In this document: positions 49,250-58,600 of the stretch, piece by piece | How positions within the stretch are numbered: position 1 is the first letter of the stretch | Layout of the letters: every line of letters starts with the position of its first letter | Source of the DNA: Leptospira sp. | Lineage (GTDB): Bacteria > Spirochaetota > Leptospiria > Leptospirales > Leptospiraceae | DNA length: 64,000 nucleotides | Direction of reading: 5' to 3' | Assembly (NCBI GenBank): GCA_027533185.1 | Contig: JAPZTS010000002.1 | Span: 1-64,000, forward strand | Made by a program: the position numbers and the translations under genes | Notes under the pieces: model-generated | Told to the model about the DNA's origin: nothing | Seen by the model: only the letters and a program-made list of their open reading frames with translations | The model's database searches: none

Positions 49250-49813
49250 TTAAAGAACAACTAGGTGTTTTTTTTCTGTTTGTTCGTAGAGAAATTTAAC
49301 CCATCCATACTGGTTTTGGAGTGGAGTCAACCCCGGGAAATGAGTTGCTAGAAACTGAGAGCAAACTGCCTCCCGTTCTTTATTTTTTTCCTCTACCAAG
49401 ATCGAGAGATCCTTTAGGGTTTTGTCGTAGATTGTTTTGTCCATATAACCATCTTCGAGAGCTTTTTTAAGGAAACCTCGTTTGGCGGACCATTCCTGCT
49501 TGGAAACTACGGGTATGGCTTCCAATCGGTTCCAGAATGATTTCAATTCGTTTTCCATATCACTTGTTATATTATCTTTCGCGGTGCGGCAGATCTTATA
49601 AATCTTGATTAGCTCTCGTTTGGCAAATTCTTGCAGATCTTGGGAGTGTTCTTCCCATATCCGGCGGTAGGTACGAGGAAAACTGAAAAAATAATCAGGG
49701 CTTTGTAAAGGTATAATAAGAGTTAGTTGAAAATTACCGAGGGAGTCCAAGTGCAGATTGCCACGAAGCAATACCCCTTCCGTTTCTGTCTCGATTCTTG
49801 TAAGTCCAATCAT
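49250..49813 (-). CDS. hypothetical protein
   Basis: A 187-residue protein of no known family to me. It begins with a strand-rich section (LTRIETETEGVLLRGNLHLDSLGNFQLTLIIP) and continues as a helical, charged body (KSFWNRLEAIPVVSKQEWSAKRGFLKKALEDGYM). No leader or membrane span is visible, so it is likely cytoplasmic. It lies upstream of the PilZ gene on the same strand, about 110 bases away, and divergent from the patatin gene; the 175 bases on that side hold no gene. Confidence 0.65.
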   Translation of the reverse strand: MIGLTRIETETEGVLLRGNLHLDSLGNFQLTLIIPLQSPDYFFSFPRTYRRIWEEHSQDLQEFAKRELIKIYKICRTAKDNITSDMENELKSFWNRLEAIPVVSKQEWSAKRGFLKKALEDGYMDKTIYDKTLKDLSILVEEKNKEREAVCSQFLATHFPGLTPLQNQYGWVKFLYEQTEKKHLVVL

Positions 49814-49988
49814 CCTTACTATATATTACAACTGAGATCGAATTTAATCCTGGGATTTGAATTTTTTTAGTCCAAATATCCGAAAAACTAAAAAATTGAT
49901 GGTGATTTCTTTCCATGTGGCGGGGGAAATTTCTCCCAAAGTATTTGCAACCAAATCGGCCTTTAGGACTCTTACTTAGAAGAGAATT

Positions 49989-50927
49989 ATGGAATACAAT
50001 CAGAACGCTTTTGAATTTTTACCCAAAGCCAAAGGAAATAAAAGACGAGCATTGCTTGTTGAAGGCGGGGGAATGAAGGGAGCTTTCTCAGGTGGAGTTC
50101 TCTATTCCTGGACAAGGCTTTTCGACGCAAACTATTTTGACTTAGTAGTGGGAGTTTCTTCGGGAGCTTGTTCTGCGGCGTATTTTGTCGCATCTCACAA
50201 TCCAGAACCCATTCAATCAGAGCGAGCTGTCAAAGTCTGGTACAAAGACCTATCTGGAAAACAGATGATTTCACTCCTCAATCCGTTTCGAGGAAAAACA
50301 CTTCTCAACCAAGAATACTTAATCGATTTTATCTTTCGAAAAAAAGTCCGACTTGAGAGTGAAAAATTAGAACGAAAAGGAGTGCCTCACTTTGCCGTTG
50401 CTGTGAGCAATTTACAAACGCACTCACTCGAATACATAAAAGCAACATCAGCCAATATATTTGATCTACTCAAAGCCGCCACATCTCTGCCAATCGCAAC
50501 TAGAGGAAAACACAAGTTAAACGGAAAATTCTACTCGGATGCCGCCATTCTAAATCCCTTGCCGATCCAAGATCTCATCGCCGCTGGCTATAACGAAATT
50601 GTGGTTGTGATGAACTCTCCGATCCAGCAGATTTCGAGTCGTATCAGTCGTTTAACGAGTTTTTTTGCATTTCCCAAACATAGAACTGTAAGGCGAATGA
50701 TGAGAAAATTCCACCACCTTCATTTTAATTTCGGAAGGGATTTGGCAACCAAACCGCCAGAAGGTGTAAAAATCATTACAGTTGCTCCAGACGTCGCTCT
50801 TCCCGTTTCGCTAACAACAACGATTCGAACAAAACTCTACAAAACTGTCTTACTTGGAATCCAAAAAGGGGAAGAAGCCTTTGAAAAATTCCAGGCTTCC
50901 TCCAAGAGAAAAATGACTCGGAAATAA
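49989..50927 (+). CDS. patatin-like phospholipase
   Basis: A 312-residue acyl hydrolase of the bacterial patatin/YjjU type. The oxyanion loop is VEGGGMKGAFSGG, the nucleophile Ser lies in VGVSSG (a GxSxG elbow), and the catalytic Asp is in FYSDAAILNPLP, where Asp-Ala replaces the more usual Asp-Gly. It therefore has the whole Ser-Asp dyad. A basic C-terminus (FEKFQASSKRKMTRK) may help membrane binding. No signal peptide: likely intracellular, unless secreted by another route. AGAAGAG comes before ATG. It is convergent with the beta-propeller lipoprotein gene. Confidence 0.9.
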   Translation: MEYNQNAFEFLPKAKGNKRRALLVEGGGMKGAFSGGVLYSWTRLFDANYFDLVVGVSSGACSAAYFVASHNPEPIQSERAVKVWYKDLSGKQMISLLNPFRGKTLLNQEYLIDFIFRKKVRLESEKLERKGVPHFAVAVSNLQTHSLEYIKATSANIFDLLKAATSLPIATRGKHKLNGKFYSDAAILNPLPIQDLIAAGYNEIVVVMNSPIQQISSRISRLTSFFAFPKHRTVRRMMRKFHHLHFNFGRDLATKPPEGVKIITVAPDVALPVSLTTTIRTKLYKTVLLGIQKGEEAFEKFQASSKRKMTRK

Positions 50928-50947
50928 GATCGAACTATCTTGACTCA

Positions 50948-53230
50948 TTATTCGAGTTTTTCCAAGTCTAAGATGTAATAACCACCTCTTGGTCGATTCT
51001 GGTATTCCGATAGTGAGCCTGCAAAAAATATTCTATTTTTGACGGGAACCACTGTTTGGATAGATCCACTGGAAAAGGGATTGAAGGACATTGGTGCTCT
51101 TTTTAAAAAATCATAGAGAATGAATCCCTCTTGGTTTTTTCCGTTTACTGTCGTGAAAGATCCGCCAATCCCTCCCTTCCCGTTTTCGCAAATGCCAAGG
51201 GACAGTACTTTGTTATCGAAACTTATGTTTCCACTAAGATAATTTGCCGAAGAGAGATCTATGACACCGAACTTTGGACTCGGTGTTGAGCCATAATTAT
51301 CAAAATTGCCACCGAAGAATAAAAGGTTATTTAACGTTCCCAGAGCATGAACAGTAGCATCTGGGAAATTTGGTGGCGTGGGGAAGCTGAGATTGGCACC
51401 GGTAGCAGTACTAACTGCGGCAAGCCTTTGTGGTGGGAATGCGGCAATGTCTGTGAAGTTTCCGCCCAAGAAGATTCTATCAGCCAAAGGAAGGATTTCC
51501 TCTACTGTGTCACCTGCATTGGGATTCCAGCTATTCAGAGTTCCGTCTAACTTAGGAAATCTAGCGACACGATTCCGAAGTTGACCATTCACATTTTGGA
51601 ATTGCCCACCAACGTAGACAAAATTTTCATCGGAGCTAATAGCTTCCACAACACCGATAAAGCTAGGAGACATTCCTTCTAAACGTTGGTCTTTTAAATT
51701 GTATGCAAAAAATCGCATCCTACTTTGTCCAAATGCCTGCGTAAAATTTCCCCCTACGTACAAAATGTCCCCATTTTGGTGGAAGGTAGTGATACTACCG
51801 TTCACAGTCGGAATCCATTCTGTTGGTTTTCCAGTTACCAAATCGATCGAACCCAATCCATTCCGATTGACAATATTGACACTGGAAAAAGCACCAGGAA
51901 CAAAAACGCGAGAATTGTCCGATGAAAAGGCTATTTTGCCGTTGGGGTAGGTAAAAGGAGTAACAAACCTTGGATTCCAATCCGATATATTCCCCGTTAG
52001 TGGGTCGACCGAAAAAGCATTTAGCCTTTCCCGACCAAATACAGTTGAAAAAGTACCTAAAACATAGAGTTTGCCCTCATGTACGGTAAGTGAGGCGACG
52101 GTTGATCCATTCGCTAGACTTAAGTCTTCAGAGCCCACTGTACCAGTGTTATTATCTACAATAGCAAAATAATTCCGATTTGTGGCTCCATTGATCTGGG
52201 TGAAAGAACCTGCTAGGTAAACTTTGTTCTGATTGAAAACAACAATATCAACTAAGGCATTCGGATTTGGGTTCCAGGTTGTCAAGTTGCCACTCATCGT
52301 AAAGGAGCGTGCAAAATAGTTGGTTCCAGCCGTAAAATTTCCAACTGCATAAATTACCTTATTGTTTGATGCATCAACACCCAAGGTGATTCCGCGAACA
52401 TTACCCACCGAAATCCCTGTGTTGAAGCTTGTTATCGTTGCACCCGAGGTATAGTTAACTTTACCCAATCGTCCAAAACCTGCACCATTGAGGTTATTAA
52501 ATTGACCGGCAATGAAAAGTCCGTCAGTATCTTTCGCAAATGCATTGACGGGCGCATCTACACTCGCAAGCCAACCTGGATCTAGCTCTCCTGTGATCCG
52601 ATTCACTGCCGCAAGATAGCCCTTTGGCACCCCGTTCCAATTCGTGAAATTTCCACCGATATAGAGTTTTTCACCAACTAATGCCAGATCGTTGATTGCG
52701 ACTCCATTACTTCCTGTTCCCACATTAAAATTTAGATCTAATTTACAATTGGATTTGATATGGACAAGACTTGGGCGGTTGAATCCTTGGACATGATTGA
52801 AAAGTCCTCCGACATAAAAACCATTTTCCCCATCAGAAATGGCGACAGTGGCCGTAGTCAGAATCTCCATATACGGACAGATGTCGTGTGGAACCAACTT
52901 GCCATCGTTTGTATTTAAAATAGCACCAGCTCCGGTATTAGGACCAAAGTAAGAAAATGTCCCACCTAGATACAATTTGTCCTCAAGTAGGGCCACTCCT
53001 CGGATTACTACGTTCGCTGGGTTTGTATCATGTACTCCCCATAAATCGAGAGGGGTTTTTGAAAAACCAGGGAGGCAGGAAGCTGAGTCATCCTTTATGA
53101 GAAAACGAACAAGCGTTCCAATTCGATAGGCTTCGGAGTTTGGATCACAGGTGTTCGAGAGATCCCCTGGCTTACAGGCAATGAGGATGTTGAATAAACC
53201 GAATAGAATCAATTGGAAATAAATTTTCAT
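50948..53230 (-). CDS. beta-propeller-type surface lipoprotein
   Basis: A 760-residue lipoprotein (leader MKIYFQLILFGLFNILIAC). Just after the lipid Cys the sequence KPGDLSNTCDPNSEAY is closely related to the start of the DUF1554-type lipoprotein at 185-1186 (KPAGLENSCDPNSESF), showing a shared N-terminal module. The body consists of about a dozen repeats with the pattern (I/V)Y(L/V)GGxFxxxxG, for example LYIGGNFTNWNG, LFIAGQFNNLNG, VYLAGSFTQING, VYVGGQFQNVNG and IFLGGNFTDI. This is characteristic of DUF5122/delta-60-like beta-propellers. Function unknown; surface binding or adhesion is a guess. It is convergent with the patatin gene and divergent from the OmpA-domain gene, only 22 bases away. 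Confidence 0.85.
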   Translation of the reverse strand: MKIYFQLILFGLFNILIACKPGDLSNTCDPNSEAYRIGTLVRFLIKDDSASCLPGFSKTPLDLWGVHDTNPANVVIRGVALLEDKLYLGGTFSYFGPNTGAGAILNTNDGKLVPHDICPYMEILTTATVAISDGENGFYVGGLFNHVQGFNRPSLVHIKSNCKLDLNFNVGTGSNGVAINDLALVGEKLYIGGNFTNWNGVPKGYLAAVNRITGELDPGWLASVDAPVNAFAKDTDGLFIAGQFNNLNGAGFGRLGKVNYTSGATITSFNTGISVGNVRGITLGVDASNNKVIYAVGNFTAGTNYFARSFTMSGNLTTWNPNPNALVDIVVFNQNKVYLAGSFTQINGATNRNYFAIVDNNTGTVGSEDLSLANGSTVASLTVHEGKLYVLGTFSTVFGRERLNAFSVDPLTGNISDWNPRFVTPFTYPNGKIAFSSDNSRVFVPGAFSSVNIVNRNGLGSIDLVTGKPTEWIPTVNGSITTFHQNGDILYVGGNFTQAFGQSRMRFFAYNLKDQRLEGMSPSFIGVVEAISSDENFVYVGGQFQNVNGQLRNRVARFPKLDGTLNSWNPNAGDTVEEILPLADRIFLGGNFTDIAAFPPQRLAAVSTATGANLSFPTPPNFPDATVHALGTLNNLLFFGGNFDNYGSTPSPKFGVIDLSSANYLSGNISFDNKVLSLGICENGKGGIGGSFTTVNGKNQEGFILYDFLKRAPMSFNPFSSGSIQTVVPVKNRIFFAGSLSEYQNRPRGGYYILDLEKLE

Positions 53231-53252
53231 GGGAGTCTAAGAAATACGAAAG

Positions 53253-53735
53253 ATGATTTGGATTGTTTTATCAATCGGATTTTGTTTTTTTGCCATTCTT
53301 TTTCTCTGGCGTTTCGGAAATCGGGACAGCTCAGTCCGACTAGACTCTCCGAAAACTAGGAACTGGAATGATACAGACTCAGAATCGAAAAAAATAGAAA
53401 GTGAATTGAATATCGATCTTTTTTTCTCCGCAGGTCTTTCCCAATTGGATTCCCAAGAGTTGAAAAAATTAGAAGGTATCTTAAAATCTTTGGATAGGGA
53501 ATCCTTAATATCGATCGAGATTTCGGGCTCTGCAGATAGTACGGGCAATCTGGCTAGGAATCGAAAATTGGTCCGAGACAGGGTACAATTTGTTCGAAAT
53601 GTTGTCCAAAGTAAAGGTAAATCGATTCCAAATGTAAGTGTAGTTTTTCGGGAGCCAAGCCCTGGACGTAGCGCCAAAGACCGAGAAAGGCTAAGGTCAG
53701 TCAAACTTAGAATCAAGTATTTAGAAGTTTTCTAA
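53253..53735 (+). CDS. OmpA-domain protein with single N-terminal membrane anchor
   Basis: A 160-residue protein with an N-terminal membrane span (IVLSIGFCFFAILFLW) and an OmpA/MotB-type peptidoglycan-binding domain. The pattern is LNIDLFFSAGLSQLDSQELKKLEGIL, then ISIEISGSADSTGNLARNRKLVRDRVQFVRNVV, close to the usual (I/V)xGxADxxGxxxxNxxLSxxRAxxV. The rest is basic. A 159-residue frame exists on the opposite strand over the same bases, but it lacks any recognisable domain. It should bind peptidoglycan in the periplasm. The thioesterase gene follows 40 bases on. Confidence 0.78.
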   Translation: MIWIVLSIGFCFFAILFLWRFGNRDSSVRLDSPKTRNWNDTDSESKKIESELNIDLFFSAGLSQLDSQELKKLEGILKSLDRESLISIEISGSADSTGNLARNRKLVRDRVQFVRNVVQSKGKSIPNVSVVFREPSPGRSAKDRERLRSVKLRIKYLEVF

Positions 53736-53775
53736 TTGAATCTAGATTTCCTTGAGTCATTTTGGGTAGAGTTCC

Positions 53776-54177
53776 ATGATTAAAAAAGAAATCCAAATCC
53801 GATTCAATGATATGGATCCGATGCGTAGAGTCAATAATGCGAGTTATTCGGCGTATTTAGAAGTAGCTCGAGTCGCTTTTTGCGAAAATTTCATTGAAAT
53901 AAAAACTTTAGAAGACATTCCATTTGTGATGGTACGAGTAGAAATGGATTTGTTACAAAGTGTACTTCCGGGTGACAAAGTCTTTGTGACCATTTGGGTA
54001 TCTAAAATAGGCAATACATCTTGGGAGTTTAGTTATAAAATACAAAGTGCGAATGCTGAAATTACTTATGTTCGTGCCAAGTCCGTCCAAGTTTATTTCA
54101 ACTACCACTTAGGTCGAAAGGAAACGATCCCAGATGGCTTTAGGAAAATCCTAGAAAGTGAATTCCAATCAATTTAA
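53776..54177 (+). CDS. acyl-CoA thioesterase-like hotdog protein
   Basis: A 133-residue hotdog-fold protein of the 4-hydroxybenzoyl-CoA thioesterase/YbgC-like type. The N-terminus, IQIRFNDMDPMRRVNNASYSAYLEVAR, carries the key Asp (DMD) at the position of the catalytic residue and the N-N-x-x-Y-x-x-Y-x-E motif. A central strand reads VRVEMDLLQSVLPGDKVFVTIWV. It probably hydrolyses an acyl-CoA, but the acyl chain is unknown. Its stop codon overlaps that of the convergent hypothetical gene by three to four bases. Starts shortly after the OmpA-domain gene in the same direction. Confidence 0.85.
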   Translation: MIKKEIQIRFNDMDPMRRVNNASYSAYLEVARVAFCENFIEIKTLEDIPFVMVRVEMDLLQSVLPGDKVFVTIWVSKIGNTSWEFSYKIQSANAEITYVRAKSVQVYFNYHLGRKETIPDGFRKILESEFQSI

Positions 54178-54560
54178 AACAACTCGTGGGAATCAAAATG
54201 CTTCCAAATCCAATGGTAGGCAGATTTGTCACCATATTGGATGCATTCATCCAACCAATTGGAGTCTTCCGTTGGTCGAAGTGTTTTGTATACTTCCTGG
54301 ATATCCTCAACCAAACGCATGTATTCTGGTAGAATGTCTGAGAGTAGAGGATCGGTGTGTCGATCAATGAGACGGAGTAGGGCCTGCAGCAATGCATAGT
54401 AGATTCCCTTTCTTAAAATAGGAGGGATATCTGCCGGGATTGAAAGTTGCGATTCGATTTGATCGAGAGATTGTAAACCTTTGGGAAGGTGGGGCAAAAG
54501 TTGGATCGTCAATTTTTGTTGGAAAGAAACCAAGGAAACATTGGAATAGGTCTTGTCCAT
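54174..54560 (-). CDS. hypothetical protein
   Basis: A 128-residue soluble helical protein without a recognised family (FQQKLTIQLLPHLPKGLQSLDQIESQL, then YYALLQALLRLIDRHTDPLL). A C-terminal stretch DSNWLDECIQYGDKSAYHWIWKHFDSHELF is aromatic-rich. Its ATG shares two bases with the ATG of the divergent queG gene, so each promoter must lie inside the other gene. Its stop overlaps the stop of the convergent thioesterase gene. This tight packing on both sides supports it being real. Confidence 0.65.
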   Translation of the reverse strand: MDKTYSNVSLVSFQQKLTIQLLPHLPKGLQSLDQIESQLSIPADIPPILRKGIYYALLQALLRLIDRHTDPLLSDILPEYMRLVEDIQEVYKTLRPTEDSNWLDECIQYGDKSAYHWIWKHFDSHELF

Positions 54561-55500
54561 GTTCGATCATTCTCTTTCAATTTCAGAAGAAATCAAATCC
54601 ATTTGTATGGATCATGGATTTTCTTTAGTAGGGTTTGCTCCGGCAAAACTCCCTGAGGCGGATTTAAAAAATATACAGGCTTGGATTGCTGAAGGAAGGC
54701 ATGGTTCGATGGAATGGTTTGCCAAAGAGACTGCGCAAGGAATTCGATTTGCCTTCCTGCATTTAGGTTTTGTTCCCAAAACTGCTATCACTCTTGCCTT
54801 TGTTTACAGATCCGAAAGTTCTGAGAGTCTCGTTAGTCAAATGCAAAAAAAGGTATCTCGTTATGCGCTAGGAGATGATTACCATCAGGTACTAAGAAAG
54901 AAGGGCAAATCCATCATTCGCATTTTAAAATCAAAATATCCAAATCATCACTTTCGCCAATCCGTAGATAGTCTCCCGATCGCAGAAAAGGTGTTGGCTG
55001 TCGAATCTGGAATCGGTTGGCGGGGGAAAAACACAAACACCATCCATCGTGATTTAGGGTCTTATTTTTTTATATCAGTGATATTGACGGATTTGGAATT
55101 TTCCTTTCCCAATGTAACAAAAACAGACCACTGCGGAACTTGCCGCCTATGCATTGATAGTTGTCCAACGGGTGCATTAGAACCATACAAAATCGATTCA
55201 AGAAAGTGCATTTCCTACCAAACCATAGAAGATCGAGGTAGTTCGGAGTTAGAAAACAAAGGAACCCATTCTTGGGTTTATGGCTGCGATATCTGCCAGG
55301 AGGTATGTCCTTGGAATGAAAGAGTCGCCAAACGAAACCAGGTGGAAACAACGGAGTCTTCCTTTTTACCAAACTCACTTTGGACCGATCCAAATTTTCT
55401 AAACCATTCCAATCTTTCGGCAGAGGAGTTTGGCTCGTATTTCAAAGGTTCTGCGATTGAAAGAATTGGGGTAGACGTCTGGAATCGGAATTGGGAGTGA
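54559..55500 (+). CDS. queG: epoxyqueuosine reductase (QueG)
   Basis: The last enzyme of queuosine tRNA modification, reducing epoxyqueuosine with cobalamin and two 4Fe-4S clusters. About 313 residues here, slightly shorter than the E. coli enzyme. The family motifs are SIGWRGKNTNTIHRDLGSYFF (usually GWxGKN), the first ferredoxin-like cluster CGTCRLCIDSCPTGAL, and the second CDICQEVCPWN. The C-terminal HEAT-like tail of some homologues is missing. The ATG used overlaps that of the divergent hypothetical gene; a TTG two codons earlier is the alternative. It is the last gene before the CRISPR-Cas locus, 167 bases away. Confidence 0.92.
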   Translation: MFDHSLSISEEIKSICMDHGFSLVGFAPAKLPEADLKNIQAWIAEGRHGSMEWFAKETAQGIRFAFLHLGFVPKTAITLAFVYRSESSESLVSQMQKKVSRYALGDDYHQVLRKKGKSIIRILKSKYPNHHFRQSVDSLPIAEKVLAVESGIGWRGKNTNTIHRDLGSYFFISVILTDLEFSFPNVTKTDHCGTCRLCIDSCPTGALEPYKIDSRKCISYQTIEDRGSSELENKGTHSWVYGCDICQEVCPWNERVAKRNQVETTESSFLPNSLWTDPNFLNHSNLSAEEFGSYFKGSAIERIGVDVWNRNWE

Positions 55501-55667
55501 TTAAATTTTTATCAAGATGTAATTAAGTTCCAATCTCTTTTTATTTTGTCCGACCATCAGCTGTTTAGTGGTGAAAACCGCATAACTTTTCTACTTTTTT
55601 TGCTTGCGAATTACATAAATTTCAAAAAGATTTTAATCTAAATTTATCATGTAATTAGGTTATTATT

Positions 55668-58600
55668 ATGAAAGAGCTACATTTCGTTTCTCCGATCTCA
55701 ATCGATCTAGGAGCAAAGACGACCGGTTTGGTTACTGGGACATATCAATCTGGTGAAATTTTAAATAAAGCTCAATTGAAGTTTTTTGGGAAAACTGTAG
55801 AGATAGGAGAGATCACATTTGCCCAAGGTCCAAGGACTGTAAAACGCCATCAAATGAGGGGATTTAAACGGAGAAAGTTGGCCAAAAGGCTATTTTTTAC
55901 AATATTAAATGATAAATTCCAAATTCACTACAGTCAGTTGCCTCGACCAGAACTTGAGGCTGTCCTCGGACTTTTTAATAGACGCGGATTCACATACTTT
56001 CAAGAGGAAGTAAACTGGGAGATTTTGAATAATGCGGACTTGAGTTTTTTTAGACAAATTTACGGTTCCATCGTAGGTCTGAAAGATTCTCTGGGAGCTC
56101 AACTGGTTAATCTAAGTAAAAACGCAAGCGATCTAAAACTCTGGATAGATCATCCTTTAACAAAACTTTCGAAAAAAGAATTTGAGCAAAAAATAAAATT
56201 AGAATATCAGGTTGATAAAGAGAATGAAATAAGTAAGGAAACAATAAAAACTTTAATTGATACCAATAGTGAAATTCAAAATTATTTGGCTAAATTTTTA
56301 AGTTCAGAAAAGGAGGGCCATTTTCATCGGAAAGAATATTTTGAAAATATTTTATATGACCTCAACAATAATACACAACTCGTCAATTTTTCTAATAGAT
56401 TGAATCTGAAATCAGTTCAGTTAAAGAATTTAATTGGTCATATAAGCAATCTTCAATTAAGAGTATTGAGGAAATATTTTAATGATAAAAATATGACTGG
56501 TCTTGGGACCTGGAATGCTGAGAGGTTTTATAAATACTTCTTTAAATGGATAATTGGGCTACGACCAACTTCAGGGTCTACGGAACAAACTAATCGAGCG
56601 TATATTCTAAAAACTTTAAAGTCGAAAAAAGATATTATGAAATTTCTTACTGAAGAAGACCCAATTTGTACGATCCCTCCGTATGAAGATCAAAATAATC
56701 GAAGACCTCCAATTTGCCACTCATTGTTATTTAACACTAACGAACTAAGTCAGAAATATCCATCATGGGAATTGCTCGTTAATGAGATTGTTACAAAAAG
56801 TAATGAGCGATTTCCAGAGCATGACTTAAAAGATCAAATTGATGAAATGGTAGTAGAGACTAGTCACAAATCAGCATTTCTTCTGCAAAGATTTTATGAT
56901 AGATCTGAATCTATTGATCCGTATGCGATACGAAAGCAAATTAAGAATCCCAACTCTAGAGCATCTTTGGAAGGGTGGCAGAATCTTGAATCAGATTTTG
57001 GGACGACGAAAAGTAAAATAATATTAGAAATAGGGAAATCCTATCATGCAGAATCAAATCAAGCTAAAAAAGGTCTTTGGTATCCTACGGGAACGAGTAT
57101 TTTACGGGTTTGCAAAGATCATCCTAGACTTAAAAAAAATCAAAGAGAGACATTACTTGGTGGTATACTAGGCATACGTATCAGTAAATTAAAGTTAAAT
57201 GAATTTGAGCAACGAATGTTGTTGCCAGTAAGCGAAGATCGAAAGCGTTCTTTAAAGTCCGTTATTCAAGGATTTGAAGAATTAAGAAAAGAATTTGGAA
57301 ATTCATTCAAGTATGAATGGGAAGAGACAATCAGAAAATACGATAGGGAAGGTGAAAAGGCATTATCAGAAGACCATGAGAAAAAAATTCTTCGACTTCA
57401 TTTATTGATTCCAATAGTCTCCAGGGTAATATCACAATTCTTTGATATTAGTAATTCGATTCGGTTTCAAAATCCCTTTTCACTAGCTCAAATATATAAT
57501 ATTATGTTTGATACGAGCCAAGGATTCTTTTCTACCTGTGAAAAATGTACGTCAGAAAACCATTGGCGATCAAGTAATAGCATGGTTGTCGGGAAAAATG
57601 ATATTCTATCCTCGAATGCTTCTCGACTGCCTGCGGACTCTGTAAGACCATTCGATGGCCAACTAGCAAAACTCATCCAAAGTATCGCATATCAGATCGC
57701 ATATCAAAAAATAGGTGAGATTAAGAATAACACCCACATAGAATCAAATTCGATAGTACATATTCCTATCGTAATAGAAGAAAATCAATTTCAATTTACA
57801 GAATCACTTATGGAAATTAAGGGTCTGAAAAATAAGAAAAAATTAGAATATCTAAAAAAGCGAAGCGAGTCCGAAGTGCATTCGTTAAAATCAAAGCAAG
57901 ATCGTATTAAATCGGCATCAAAAAATATTTGCCCATACACAGGTAAAACCATAAAAGATGGAGAAATCGACCATATTTTACCTAGGTCTTTTTCCACGGA
58001 TAGCGCAGGAACAATTCTAAATTCTGAGCCGAACCTAATTTATGTTAGCAGAGAAGGGAATAGAAAGAAAGGAGACCGAATTTATACTCTGGAAAATTTG
58101 GATTCGGGATATCTTAAAATAATTTTTGGGACTTCAGACATTGATGAAATAACTAAAAAAATTATACAAGTCGTTGATCTTCACTTTCCAAAATTTGGTA
58201 GATCACGTAATTTCTATTTTCAGGAATTAACGCTATTAGAACAAGATTGCATTCGTCATTCGCTTTTCTTGGAAAAATGTAGAACACAAGTTGCAGATGC
58301 TATTTACAAAACTTCAAAATCAAAAGTAAATGGAACCCAATCATTCTTAGCAAAAGAAATACAAAGGATTTTAAATGAAAAACTAAAAGAGTATACGTTA
58401 AAATTTTCTCTTTTCCCTGTTAAAAGCAAAGATATTAGTGAATCCCGACAAAAAATATCCGAAACATTGCACCATGTAAAAAAAACTCCAATTCAAGGAA
58501 ATATAAGTCACATAATTGATGCAACGTTAGCTATGCATTTAGTTATTTGGGACAAAAAAAACGAGTCAGTATTCCAAACTACTTGGGATGATCCTAATGA

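Noticed and set aside
49066..49260. 64-codon minus-strand frame between the PilZ and hypothetical genes
   Set aside because: Overlaps the PilZ start in a different frame and shows no recognisable sequence.
53237..53716. 159-codon minus-strand frame opposite the OmpA-domain gene
   Set aside because: Serine/arginine-rich, no known motif; the plus frame has a membrane anchor and an OmpA signature.
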